From Heterotrichella gracilis (taxonomy: Eukaryota; Sar; Xanthophyceae; Tribonematales; Xanthonemataceae): a DNA stretch of 64,000 nucleotides. The notes under the pieces were generated by a model that was not told the DNA's origin, searched no databases, and saw only the letters and a list, made by a program, of their open reading frames with translations. This document shows, piece after piece, positions 12,438-23,990 of this stretch. Location of the stretch: NCBI GenBank assembly GCA_032358255.1, contig JAULBX010025386.1, forward strand, positions 186,001 through 250,000, given 5' to 3'. Each line of letters begins with the position of its first letter. The first letter of the stretch is position 1. The position numbers and the translations under genes were made by a program.

Positions 12438-13553
12438 GTTTCAGTGATGGGTTGAAGCTTCGACAGATGGTGCGCGACGTGAGTATCCACTCGCAAATTC
12501 AAGTCCAGTAGTCCAAGTTTTTAAACGGAGCACCTGCACATGATATCATACTGGTTAGCTCGTGTCCCTTGCCCACACCCCGAATCGCACCATACGCACG
12601 GGCCAAGGAGTTCACAAAGGCAATTGGAAGGCACCTAGGGTCAAAGACTGGACCTTTATCCAGTATCTCCAATTGAACTCCAGGCCATGATGCCTGCCTT
12701 AGTAACTTGCCCCACATGCACTTTCCACGGCAAGGGCCCTTGCACCTACCGTTAGGAACCAGCAGCGCCAGATAGTCGGTGTATCAACACCAGACGCAGA
12801 GCAAGCAAAGAGGCTGAGGTGAACGTACGGAGGACAGTTTGCAGGATTTGAGAATAAAGCAAGATGGGGTTGCGGCGAAATGTGGGCAACAGTTTGAAGG
12901 GCGCTCAAGGTCGGCGTGAAGGGCACTGGAGGATCGCAGTCGGCTGATAACCTGTACTGGCACGAGAGACCAAATCTTGGCGTAGCGCGTGCAATAGTGC
13001 GTGCGAGCTGTTAACCCTGCACCTTTCTACTGTTGCCGTTTCTTCCATCGCCAGTGCAAATGCATTGATCTGTCCAAAATTTGATTTTGAACTTCTCGGA
13101 TCATCTACGCGGGGATCCCTGCACTGCCAAGGGTCAACACAAAGTTGGCTATCGAGCGCGCCAGGGCTGGCCCGGCTGCGCGCGCGGGACCCACAAGTGG
13201 GGAGCATTTGCCAAACAGCACTGTGTGTGGCTTTATCTCTGGTGAGACTCTGTTAACGCTGCTCTAAAGCTACAGACATAGTGGATTCTGCACCTAAGAC
13301 CTGCTACTACCAGGGTAGTAGCGGAGTTACAAACCTCACTGTGCCCACGCACCAGCCTGGTTATCAACCTCACAAGGCGCGGTAGTTGGCACCAAACTGG
13401 ACCAGACAACCGTGCTGGGCATCACAGGTTGCAGCTGGCAGGCAGGTTACTGTGACGCAATAATAGAGCTACTGAATTCAGTCGGTCCACAGGCAAGCCC
13501 AACCCTAGAGTCAGCTCCCAAAAGCACAGCAGGACGCCGTGCGTTGCCATGCG
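12438..13553. other. Spacer between KEN-box gene and SBP
   Basis: Minus-strand spacer carrying the 3' flank of the sulfate-binding protein gene and the upstream region of the KEN-box gene. A minus-strand frame at 12717-12499 has a protein-like look but no recognised domain and no clear way to splice into a neighbour. Otherwise nothing supported. Confidence 0.4.
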
Positions 13554-16500
13554 TTACCAGTGGAACCCTTTCTTCTCTGCCTTCTGGGCCAACCTCTGGG
13601 CAAGCTTCTTCTGCCCAACCTCAGTCTGTATTATGTCCAAGATACCCTGCAACAGCAGACCACACGACGCAGTGAGGGCAGGGCGCGGCACGGGATGGGC
13701 ACTATCTGTCCAGCAATGGGTTGGGATAGGGTGCAATGGACGGTCATATGTAACATACGCCATGCACAGTGTGCAAGTAAGCGATGCAGTCTACAATGAT
13801 GTGCACCCTCACTCACCCTGTCATCGAAAAACTTGGCCTGCGCCTCATTCCAGCCACCCAGCTTCTTGTCCACAGCCCACTGCCTGGTCACCGGCGGCAG
13901 GTTCAGCATGTTTTCTTGGCGGGTTGACTTCTCCACCGCCCGGAAGCCGCACTCTGCAAACTCCCGCTGCGCCTCGGGCGTGTACAGGAACTGCAGGAAC
14001 GCCTCCGCTGCATGCCGCACCTCGGGCTCACGGTCATCCACGTTCTTGTCAACAATGGCCACCGGGTTTTCGATGCGCACATTGTTGTTGGGGACAATGT
14101 ACGGCAGCGCCTTGTCCCCATACCTACAGGATACAAGCCATGGCGTTGGACGTTGCCCCGGCAAGCCCATGTCTCATGAGAGGTCTCACTAGAGGCATTA
14201 GACAACAAATGCACAAAACGCAACACTGCTCCCTCCGCAAACCCAGCAACCTGCGATGCAACTTGACCAGTAGACAGCAACCATGCATGTGCAATGGCAG
14301 CTTGCTGGCAAAATGCACTTACACAATGTTGGTGAACACGATTTCATTCTCATAGCTCAGCATGGCATCCCCAGTTCCCTGCCGGTAGAACACATCAGAT
14401 GCCTCCCGAGCATCCCTGGGCTGCACAGTGACCCGCTCAAAGACCTTGGTCACAAAGTCTGTTGCTGCCCTGTCGCCCTTGGCCATCTTGTGGCCCCACA
14501 AGGCCAGGAAATTCCACCGAGCCACGCCAGCTGTCTTTGGATTCGCAGTGATGACCTCCACATCAGGCCTGCACATTGCAAGAAGCCGCTGGAAAAAAAG
14601 AGCTCGCCCATAATGACCATATTTATCCATGAACATCCTTCACATGTGACTGTTTGCAATATATGCCATGCTTGGCTCAGTCAGTGACCTGTGCGCAGCA
14701 GTTGCCAGCTTCATTGGACAAACCCCTATGCTACAAACATGCTCGTGACACTTCCCAGCTCCATCCCCATAGTAATCCGCATCCAGCTGTGGGTTTTATC
14801 CATTAGCCCTTACCTGGTCAGGTCACTCCAGTCCTTGATGTTCTTGGGATTGCCTTCCCGCACCACAATCCCCACCACAGACTCCGCCACCACCGACCGG
14901 TTGGGGAGCCTGTCTTGCCAGCCGGGGTAGATGAGCCCTGCCTCAGCAATCTTCATCACATCCAAGGGCAAGGCAAGCGCCACTGCAGGCCAGGACAAGG
15001 GCAAATGAACAGGCAGCATGCAGCACGACGATTGATACCATCAAGTTGGCCCATCGAATCAATACATCAGCTGTATGAGAGTGCCATCAACCAGCAAACA
15101 GCATGTTAGTGATGGCCAACATGGCTTTGCTGATCATGCAAAATACCTAAATCAACTTTCACTGCCACATGCAGCAGATACACCCGAAGCCCTGACCCCT
15201 TAGCGTCCCCGCAAAGGTGCGCACATGCAGCAAGTCCTCCAAGATGCACCCACATGATGCAGTAAACAAGCGCGATGAGTCGGCCAGTCTACTTGGGTGA
15301 TCACACGTACCAATGTCAGCCGGCAGACCATCGATCACCGCCCGTGCCTGGGTGCCACTGCCCGCAAAGCTGAGCCGGAAGCGCACTTGCCTGCCAGTCT
15401 GCTCCTCATAATGTTGCATGAACAGCTTGACAATCTGCATATGCGCAATGGCATTTGTCAATGACCTATGCAATGTAAGCATGAGCAGGTCTGATGCAGC
15501 TAGCTAGTTTACGCCATCATGGTACTAGTCTGATCATCAAGCAAACACCTGACGAGCCCAGGACCACAATGTGGGCTTGACATAAACCACTGAATGCGCC
15601 ACGCGCAAATGCGCGATGATGCGGCCATAGTGGAAGGGAGGGCCACTAAATCCTCCCTCTCTGTGCCATGTCAGGAACATGGAGCAAGAATATACACAAT
15701 GCTTGCTAGACGCCTACCAAGGGTGCACACCCAAGTGCCACCTACCCTGCTGTACGCTTTCCGCGTGACCGCAAACGAGGCCAGTGTGAGGAGGATGGGC
15801 TTCTTCTTCTTCTTGCCATCTGCCTGGGCAAGGAGGTAATGCTGCTGTGGACCCCCGCCGCCACCTGCGCCAAATGCTATGGGTGAAACCCCTGGGGAAT
15901 AAACGAGGCACGAATGCTTCGAATGTTGGTGTTATGTTATCTATTTTCCTATCTAGCGTTTTGCGCACTGTCCCATATGGACACTGAAAGGGGCTTCCAC
16001 CATAGCGACCCGTAAACGACGTGTGGATGCACAGCAATGGTCAATGTTGGTGGACTTGGTGATTGCTGAGCGCAGTGCTACATGCTCCAAGCCCGCAAAC
16101 CTTTGTGCTCTCATGGACTCACATTGGTTTATTGTATGAGAGCTCAGCTGCACGCTGCTTCTTAGGGTACAGGATTTCAAGTTTAGGGTGTAGGGTGTAG
16201 AGTGATGCCCTACCTGGACCGCCGCCCCAGCCACCCCCATGGCCCCCTGATCCGCCCACTCCCCCACCACCACCACCTTGGAACTGCAGCTGTGGTTGTT
16301 GCGACAACCCGTGTGCAAATGCCCCTGACAGCAGGCTCACCCCAGCACCATTCCTGCATCCATGCCAATACTTAGCCATCGACTAGGCCTGTCCAATAGA
16401 CACGGATATTGCCTGAACATGAACGGGTGCATCAGAGCATTGCACCAATGCCATACCTGGCAAAGTTGCGGTTGAGCGGGATCCCAAATACCCTCCTTCC

Positions 16501-16991
16501 ACCTGCACACAAGTGTGGGTTTGTGACTGACGTGAACGGGAGCATAGGGCAACTGAGCGCCTCTGGCGTCAGTAGCGGGAAATTACTCAAAGAACCCAGA
16601 AGGCGTGGTGAGCAACCAAACTATCACGTGCAGTCTAGCCAGGTCACAGGCAGAGCCTAGGCGCTATGCTACTATGCTCTGCAAGTGACGCCACTTACCT
16701 GGAGTGCTGCTGGCAGAGACTGTGGCTGTCTTGCAAATTCGTGTTCGTTCAGAAATGCTGCATGCACTGCAGCAGTGGCCACCGCATCATATGTTTCTGT
16801 CAATTATATGGGCCAACAGAGACAGCAATGGCATGGGACACGGGGCATGGGCCACGCCAACAGGTCAGGTGCAAGACCAAAGGCAGACATATTTGGAACG
16901 ATGTGCACGGAAAGGTTCCACGTTTGATGACACACCTGCTTGCAACACAAGAGCTGGTGCTACTACTAGCAACAGCTGCCAACATTGCCAT
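13554..16991 (-). CDS. Chloroplast sulfate-binding protein of sulfate ABC transporter
   Basis: Substrate-binding component of a plastid sulfate ABC transporter of bacterial CysP/Sbp type, nucleus-encoded as in Chlamydomonas. Ten exons: 16991-16936, 16757-16699, 16502-16457, 16353-16214, 15891-15746, 15434-15311, 14982-14814, 14568-14323, 14123-13817, 13646-13554; continuous frame, 461 residues. Residues about 1-55 look like a transit peptide (MAMLAAVASSSTSS). Then come a Gly-rich stretch (about 74-114) and a Lys run (127-131). The mature domain starts at PILLTLASFAVTRKAYSR and shows FAGSGTQARAVIDGLPADIV, VVREGNPKNIKDWSDL, ANPKTAGVARWNFLALWG, YENEIV and WAVDKKLGGW, all sulfate-binding-protein blocks. 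Bacterial relatives are exported and mostly lack such an N-terminal Gly/Lys linker. The gene is head-to-head with the LeuD gene. Confidence 0.92.
16181..16203. repeat. Telomere-like repeat in SBP intron
   Basis: Degenerate TTTAGGGTGTAGGGTG tract directly after the donor of the Gly-rich exon (gene on minus strand). Confidence 0.6.
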
Positions 16992-17499
16992 GCCTGTCAC
17001 TGCCTATTCCAGCAAACTGTCACCAACAATAGATCAAGCGCTGCGCCACATTTGACAAGGTCACAGAAATACAGTACGGCCTTGTCTCTATTCAACAGGT
17101 TGCATGGAATGTGCCCTCAGTTCCGATGCATGCATGGCATTGCTTACTGCGTGGGTGCATGCAGCGCGTTGATCCCCTCGGCGGCACCTCAGCCAGTGAG
17201 CGGGAGTCAGAACAACCAACAAAGGGACTATGGCCTGCAGTGGTGCGTGATTGGTGGTGTCCTTGGGATATGCAGCCGGTGCTCAGTGGCTATCTAATGG
17301 GTACCCACACTGCCTGCAGCACGTTGCGGCTGAAGCACCCACCACCCTGGAACTACATATTTTGCACGCTCAATCGCACAGCTGTTTGTGTGGTAACAAG
17401 GCGTGAACCATCCAAGTTGTGCACTAGCTCAAGCAGCTGTCCAATTGCTGGTGCAGCCTTGCAGTCCAAGGTGCATCGAGTGCTCCACACCCACCCAGG
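16992..17499. promoter_or_regulatory. Divergent promoter region, SBP and LeuD
   Basis: The first codons of the sulfate-binding protein (minus, 16991) and the LeuD protein (plus, 17500) lie 508 bases apart and face away from each other, so both promoters and 5' UTRs must sit here unless there are upstream non-coding exons. No TATA box or known sulfur-response element was recognised. Confidence 0.5.
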
Positions 17500-19757
17500 A
17501 TGTTTTCCCAAACGTGCAAACCTTCGTTTATGCGAAGGCCGGTGCAAGTGCTGCAGAGCCAGAGGGCACAAAGGTTCACTGTCAGTGCAAAGACAGGCCT
17601 GGTGGACGGGAAGAGGTTGGTACGAGGCAAGGTGTTCGTCACGAAAGATGTAAGCAGTGGTGGGTTTGCAGGCACACTGTAGCAACTGGTCAAGGGTTGG
17701 TGTGCTAACTCTCCTTCTTTTCGCACAGAACATCGATACAGACCAGATCATTCCAGCAGAGTACCTGACATTGGTGCCCTCAAAGGTGAGATGCCGTTGA
17801 GCAACGCTCTGGAACTGCATGCATTCAACAAGCTGCATTCGTTACACACTCTAGCTCACACGCAACGATGCTGGTGCAGCCTGACGAGTATGAGAAGCTG
17901 GGTAGCTATGCACTGATTGGGCTGCCAGATGAGGAGTACCCACAAAGGTATGCTGCGGCAGCACACGTGGCGTCCCAGCCATGCCTGCATGTGTCATGCA
18001 ACACCTTTGATTGCACCTGCAGCTCACACCTACACATTTACTTGGGAAATTTATCTGCATTGGGCGACATTTTTAGGTACATCCAAGAGGGTGAGATGAA
18101 GACAGAGTACCCTATTGTCATTGGTGGGCAAAACTTTGGGTGCGGGTCCTCTCGGGAGCACGCGCCAGTCGCTATGGGGGCATCAGGTAAGAGGCGGACC
18201 TGGGCGGACAACTCCATATTGATACATGCTCCAACAGTAATGGCTGCACACTATGCGTGTATGTCGCCAGTGCCTAGGCCATTATATCACTATTTTATGG
18301 GTTTTTGGACGTGTATTGCATCCATGCAAACACATTCCAAACGGTGCCGCTTCTTTGATGGTAAGCATATCGCTGAGGTGCCATGATGGGCCACACCTGT
18401 TGTGTTTCTGTACTCTACGCTAGCACTACTCGCCTGTCGCTGCCGATGCACCCCGACAACAATGCCCCCAAAACACCGCGGAGGTACCCTGCATTAAGAG
18501 TTGCCCTGAACCATGCCACAGGCGCTCAGGTGGTGGTGGCCGAGACATACGCCAGGATTTTCTTCAGGAACTGCGTGTCAACGTAAGGCGCCACCCTAAA
18601 CCCTAATAACCCTGTACCCTATGCCAGGGTTTTCTTCAGGAACTGCACGTTGTCACTCTTGCTGCACTTGCCACTCATGCCCACTCGTGTCTACTTTATG
18701 GATACAGTTACAAGTTTGCACGCAGGAACTGAATGCTCGTCAATAGTGGCACCACGCTATGCGCTCCTGTCTTCCTCATGCCAGCCCTATACAAGTCCGT
18801 GCTATTTATAAGGGACACAGGCACAAGTGTGGTGGCTGCCTTGCTGCTTGCTGGTTGGCTGTTCCTTAGTCCTGAAATGCTGCTTATTACCCTCCTGCAG
18901 GGGCGAGCTGTACCCTGTGGAGACCGACCTGCGCTTGTGTGAAAAGCTTGCAACAGGTACGGAACTTGTGAGCCATGCCCTGCAGCTCAATAAAGTTCTA
19001 AAGAACATGGGCTTTTAATGGGTGATCCACCAGGTGTATGACATTGGTCATCCCATGCTCATTGTGCGCCTTCATGCTATTTGTTCCAAGTGCCTAAAAT
19101 GTGTCTGCGCACTCTGCCCACACCGCATGCTAGTACCGTATCTGCTGATGAGACACAGCCTCTCGGCTGTTGTGGCACGAGGCTGTGCTGCGAAGCGTGG
19201 CCCTCCCCTGGCGTCTTTTTTTACGCACACCTGACGCATCCCCCTGCAGGCCAGGAGGTGGAGGTTGACATGGAGAACGACGTGCTGACTGTGCTGGAGA
19301 CGGGGGAGCAGTTCTCACTCAAGCCACTGGGCGAGGTACGGCGCACCAACTGGCACGATGTTTGTCATTAAACGATTTATGTTGTCTGGGCAGGTCGCAT
19401 TGGATCCTGATGCTCGCATGTCATCAAAAGGGCATGCAGTTCCCTTTCATTCACTCTGTGGTGGGATGCTATATTATATTACAAATCAGCACTTGAATTC
19501 TTTTTCATCATTATTATACATTCATTTATTGTATTTATATAAATTAATTTTGCACAGTTACTCTTTTTGTGTGTGGTATAAATGTAAATAAATCACCATG
19601 CAAGATCATGGCACCTTGCATGACCTTGCATTCCATCATGCACACGCGACTGCTGCCTTGACAGGTAGTGTGGCATTTGCAGGCCGGCCCAGTCATTGAC
19701 GCAGGCGGCATTTTTGAGTTTGCCAGGCAGCAGGGCATGATCAAGACAGTGGTTTGA
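17500..19757 (+). CDS. LEUD: 3-isopropylmalate dehydratase small subunit
   Basis: Small (swivel-domain) subunit of isopropylmalate isomerase, which with the iron-sulfur LeuC subunit converts 2- to 3-isopropylmalate in leucine synthesis. Eight exons: 17500-17649, 17729-17785, 17880-17947, 18077-18186, 18522-18582, 18901-18956, 19250-19335, 19683-19757; continuous frame, 220 residues. NIDTDQIIPAEYL (51-63) and NFGCGSSREHAP (111-122) are the family signatures, followed by AETYARIFFRNC. The first 35 residues (MFSQTCKPSFMRRPVQVLQ) are basic and hydroxylated, in keeping with a plastid transit peptide. The Arabidopsis small subunits also serve in glucosinolate elongation, but an alga should need only the leucine role. 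Intron 5 carries a damaged copy of the end of exon 5 (see 18623-18646). Confidence 0.95.
18593..18613. repeat. Telomere-like repeat after LEUD exon 5 donor
   Basis: CCCTAAACCCTAATAACCC tract starting about 10 bases after the exon 5 donor, between exon 5 and its partial duplicate. Confidence 0.65.
18623..18646 (+). pseudogene. Partial duplicate of LEUD exon 5 in intron 5
   Basis: This 24-base segment matches the 3' part of exon 5 (18551-18574) at 23 of 24 positions, 72 bases downstream. It codes in principle for the same ARIFFRNC end but has no acceptor in front and no matching donor behind, so it should be spliced out with the intron. Confidence 0.75.
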
Positions 19758-20618
19758 GGGGTTTACAACTCAGGGTTTTCCTAAATCCTAGACTGTTTGG
19801 GGAGCATGGCGCACCAGGATTCAGAGGACAACATGTGCATGCACGCATTGGTTGAGTGATGAGGAGCAACCATGGTGGTGGCAAGAGCTGCCAGCACCAT
19901 GGAGGGCGATCAGCTGGCAGCACAGGCACTGCCAGGGTACACATGCACTTTGTTCTGGTGACAGAAAGAAAGAAAGAAAGAAAAGGATCGCACAGAGGCG
20001 TAGTTGGGGGCCCACTGGCTCGCACCAGGGCACCACACCAGCCAGAACGGCTGGGCAAGGGGTTGGTATGGGCAGCAGATGCTACAAGGGTGGCAATAGG
20101 AGGAACGAACCTCGTTAACAATCATTGGTGGCATGTATGTCCAGCTGAATTGTCAATTTTCCATGCGTGACAAAATCAACAGTTGGCATGACAACGTGTG
20201 CCATGGCTCCACAACCAGAACATAAATTGCCTTGCACAAACCGGTACTAGAATTTAAGACACACTCGTGTTGTATTACAAAAGAAGTGACCGTCAACGTG
20301 GCGTGGCGGAATGAACAGGCTCACGTGTTCCGTTGCATGCCTCAACTATGCAACCATGGTGCACCTCAGAAATGTTGTTAACCTCTGCGATGTTCATATC
20401 ATGCAGCCAGGCATGTGTGGGAGCAATTGCCATCAAAGGCCACTGTCCCCTCCATCCCTCCTATTAAAATGAAAGAAAATATGGGGGGGGAAATCGCAGC
20501 CATGTGCTTGGACAGTGTGGCGAGTATCGGTCAAGTACGAGAAACTATGCTCTCGTCATCAAGTACGTCATTCAGTTTGCATTGTGGGCCAATGCCCGAT
20601 CGCTCAGCTGCATTCCGG
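19758..20618. other. Convergent spacer with GAAA microsatellite
   Basis: Between LEUD (+) and the PPR-like gene (-). A short (GAAA)n microsatellite lies at about 19965-19983. No coding exon was recognised. Confidence 0.5.
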
Positions 20619-21624
20619 TCACTGTGGGTCATTGCTTGGCTTTGGGAAGTACGTAAACGCGCTGGATATGTGGGCCTCTGTCTCTGTGGTTGCTTGCTTG
20701 TGGAGGTTGGTGCGTTCGTAGATTTCAACAAGCTGCAGGAGACATGCGTGGATCAGGATGTTACTGTTCCCAAATAACATGCATGTTATGTTATGCATAT
20801 GCGAGCCACAGGCAGTAACATAATGACAGGTCCACACACACTTTGCTGTTGCAAAAATTGACCCTTGGAACTATTGGCATTTTCAAAATGGTAAAATTTC
20901 ATTTCATCTGAGGACAATAAAATAGAAAATGGATTCAACAGAGTGTCTCACGCCCAAAGGAGGAATTAAGGGGCCACTGGCTTGCACCATGGCACCATCT
21001 CTCTGTCAATTTGCTTCTACACTGGTATTGGCAAAAGTGGCTCAGAGACCTGTTGCAAGCTGAGCCCACTCAAGCATACCTAGCAGCTTACCTGGAAAAC
21101 AGAATTCATGTCGCCGTTGCTTCCAGCTAGCCTCATCAGCTCATTGAACGCCTCCACAGGCGGATGGAGGTCGCCCTGCAGTGACCCCGTCGCTTGTGTC
21201 GCGCGCACATACCCAAGCTTTTGAGAAGAATAGTGCATAACAGCTATGCAAGTCACAAACAATGCCGCATGAGTCATGCAGGCAACGCGAGCGACTTGAG
21301 GCCCTCAGTGCTGCACCAGATGATGAACATGAGTCTTCCCAGGTGGTGTACACATCTTGCAGGCATCCAGCTTTCCTCCGTGCTAAGGGAAATAGTGAAT
21401 AGTATGGGAGCACTGTCGTCATCCGCAACAACTTGTAAGGAAGGAATGCACCATTCGCATACATCGGGCCCTTTCTGCACCTGATTGGACATTCTTTGCA
21501 CCTAACGGGCAAGCTACTTCAAGAAAGGTATGCAACTGCACCCACTTGCCTGGCTGCAGCCTTTGTGTAGCTGCTGGACCACCTGCTTCAGGCGCGCAGG
21601 GTCTGTGGCCACCGTTGCAAGCAT
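20619..21624 (-). CDS. Helical-repeat (PPR-like) protein, partial model
   Basis: Three C-terminal exons are supported: 21624-21550, 21175-21092 and 20732-20619, all phase 0, ending at a TGA. The text MLATVATDPARLKQVVQQL, VEAFNELMRLAGSNGDMNSVF and LVEIYERTNLHKQATTE has the spacing and helix pattern of pentatricopeptide repeats of about 35 residues. Such proteins usually bind organellar RNA. The first intron of this set starts with GC (CAG|GCAAGT), a known minor donor. The middle exon may instead start at 21220 (after CAAAAG), adding 15 residues. Upstream exons and the start codon were not resolved; a frame around 21934-21780 (-) that ends at a GTACGT donor is a candidate. The family assignment is an inference from a weak, degenerate motif. 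Confidence 0.4.
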
Positions 21625-22200
21625 CTGCAAGGGGGGCGAATAATTAGAATGACACAGGCTGCGTGCTGCATACCTGGGTGTTGCATTGGTGGGAGTTCTG
21701 ACGACAGCCCACCGTGAGTATGTAGCTGAACCAGGGCATACCCAAAGAGCTAGACCCATAAGCAACGTACTTGCTCCCACACAGGTCCAGGATGCTGCCT
21801 TGTTCTGTCTCCAGAGTCGGTGCCGTAGCAAGCGTGCTTGGGAGGCTGTGGATGTGCATGGCAGTGGGGCTGAGCCCAACCTGTACGAAGTGTGGGGCCC
21901 AGAATCCTGGCAAAGGCACATAAGCTGGAAGCACGGTAACGTATCATGCGGGGCAGCTTTAACGCCCGTATAGTGGGTCGCTACGTGCGCCCAGCTGCTT
22001 GTGTGGCTCTGGGCCAAGACTTGCATGCATGCATATGCACTGCTTCACAGGACCGTGGCAGTGGTCCTGACACTCGCCGTACTTCCGATATTGACAGCAT
22101 ACGGGGGATTTTGGCGTCTGGTGATATTCCCCAACTTTAAGAAAACACCCTTCGGGAAAGTTGTGCTTCCATCCCCAACTTTCAAGCCCTACGGGAGTTG
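21625..22200. other. Upstream part of PPR-like gene, unresolved
   Basis: Probably contains earlier exons and the promoter of the PPR-like gene on the minus strand. Candidate splice sites exist (acceptor near 21706, donors near 21676 and 21773) but phases do not join cleanly, so no exon is claimed. Confidence 0.3.
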
Positions 22201-23228
22201 TGCTTGTGTACATAGAAATGTCCGTCGCTTTCCCGCGCTGTTCTCCAAACGAAGGGTTTCTCTTAACTAGGGTTTCCCAATCGCGCGACCCAACTGTACT
22301 GCCGTATCAAAACGTGGAGGCAGCGTGGAGCCGCTGCGAACCGCCAAGGGTTGCTCGTTTGGCAAACGTTCAAACGTTGGAGCGTTTGCGAACGTTCACA
22401 CAGCCCCGGCTACGCCTCACCCCCCCTTCCCTGCCCATGGAATGCGATGCCAAACAGGCTCGAACACGTGCACACGGACGGTCCACATCAAACCCACGTT
22501 CAGAGCTTGCACAAACCTTCGAACGCTGATGCTTCGGCGAAACGAAAGAGCCTTTAAAGCCGTAAGCTAGTTTGCCGTCTGCTAGTTTGCAAACGCACAG
22601 AACTACCCAACTGACTGTCGACGAGGTACGCAGATGTGGGGGGGCCCCGGCTACGCCTCACCCCCCCCCACAACCCCCTCCCCGCCCATCTGGTCGTGAA
22701 ACGTGCCAACTTTCACAACCGTTGACACTGCGGTACAGAAGACGAAACCCAAACTCCGCAGTTGAAACTACACAGCTACTTGCACCGCTGTGCACACCCA
22801 CTTCTGAACCCAAACTGGGCCTCCCCATCTAGCATTGCTACCTAGCCTCCCCTATCTGGTCACAGCGCGTATTCAACCTCTAAGGAAGTTGGGGAGGGCG
22901 ACGTTAGGAGCCATACGTGTGTATAAGGAATGTCTGTGGCTTTCCCGCGTTGTTTTCTGGTTTTGGAGCTAGGGTTCTCTTAACAAGGGTTTACTACCTG
23001 TGTGGAAGCTGTCCACCCTGTCTTGGCAAGGAACATGCTCTCCCAGCCCATTCGCATCAAAGCTTGTAACACCACGATAGCCACTAACAAACTGAGAAAG
23101 AGTAAACACTCCTGCCATTCTCAACGGTTGTAGAACGCCCATATCCACCGAACTTTTTTATGTGGTTGTGCACGCACGTGGGTCCCCGGGGCTCCATTCG
23201 TGACCAAACTCGCGTTCGAACAGTTAAT

Positions 23229-23322
23229 GTGGGGGGCCCCGGCTACGCCTCACCCCCCCCCCAACCCACTCATAGTCCTATCCTGACACGGGGGTGGGGG
23301 AGGCGCAGCCGGGGGCCCCACC
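23229..23322. repeat. Inverted repeat (hairpin) 1
   Basis: Left arm 23229-23262 (GGGGGGCCCCGGCTACGCCT plus C-run) and right arm 23290-23322 are imperfect reverse complements of about 33 bases, separated by about 27 bases. Confidence 0.75.
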
Positions 23323-23510
23323 GGCACTTATGTCACGTTCGAAAGTGCAGTCCACCTCCCATTTCCCACCCTACTCGTTACAAAGGTTGTACTACCACTA
23401 GCCACTATCAAACTGAATAACTGAATAACAGCAGACACACATCTTGCCTTCTTTAATGGCTGGAAAACGCACATATTCACCAAATTTTTCGCTGTGGTAG
23501 TGCATGCATG

Positions 23511-23626
23511 TGGGGGGACCCGGCTGCGCCTCACCCCCCCCCACACCCCCCTCCCAACCCACTCATACTACCCTGTAACGAAGGTGCCCATCGGGGTGGG
23601 GGAGGCGCAGCCGGGGCCCCACCCGT
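23511..23626. repeat. Inverted repeat (hairpin) 2
   Basis: Left arm about 23511-23545 and right arm about 23592-23626 repeat the pattern of hairpin 1 with small changes (GGCTGCGCC for GGCTACGCC) and a longer spacer. This is the second copy of a tandem unit of roughly 300 bases. Confidence 0.75.
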
Positions 23627-23990
23627 GCACTTGAAACGAACCTACAGACCACTACAAAGTGAACTACCGTATTCTCTGCCCCATTGGTGGTGCGGGGAGG
23701 GGGGTGTGGGGGGGCGGGGCCGGGCCCCCCCCCCTACTAGAATCCCCCCACTGGTGACAACGTCTTCCCTACCCTCCAAAGAAAGTTGGGAGGGCGACGT
23801 AGGAGCCTTACGTGTTTTGACGTTTTTGTATACGCCAACTTTGACCCTTTTGTGTTCTGGTGGGTTTGCAGGCAGAGGAGTTTGCAGGGCGGGGCGGGAG
23901 TTTGCAGGGCGATACGCCAACTTTGACCCTTTTGTGTTTGTGGGTGCAGATGCATGCATGCATCTTTCTCAAACTCGGGATACACCGTAT

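Larger units (their letters stand above)
22200..23990. repeat. Cluster of GC-rich hairpins and diverged tandem repeats
   Basis: Non-coding 1.8 kb block. A core of the form GGGGCCCCGGCTACGCCTCA followed by a C-run occurs at about 22403-22430 (partial), 22636-22675, 23229-23265 and 23511-23555. It occurs inverted at 23290-23322 and 23592-23625, so the last two pairs can fold into hairpins. Flanking text also recurs: 22883-22917 resembles 23778-23812, 22211-22275 resembles 22917-22990, and 23062-23170 resembles 23386-23500. A 26-base direct repeat (ACGCCAACTTTGACCC...) sits at about 23831 and 23912. Long open frames here are by-products of the GC-rich repeats. No transposase was recognised; it may be a non-autonomous element array or minisatellite. 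Confidence 0.75.

Noticed and set aside
13549-14355. 268-residue plus-strand ORF
   Set aside because: Antisense shadow of sulfate-binding protein exons, whose minus-strand reading is strongly conserved.
22272-22529. GAACGTTCG-type palindromes as a possible origin or regulatory site
   Set aside because: Short and degenerate; better seen as part of the repeat cluster without further evidence.
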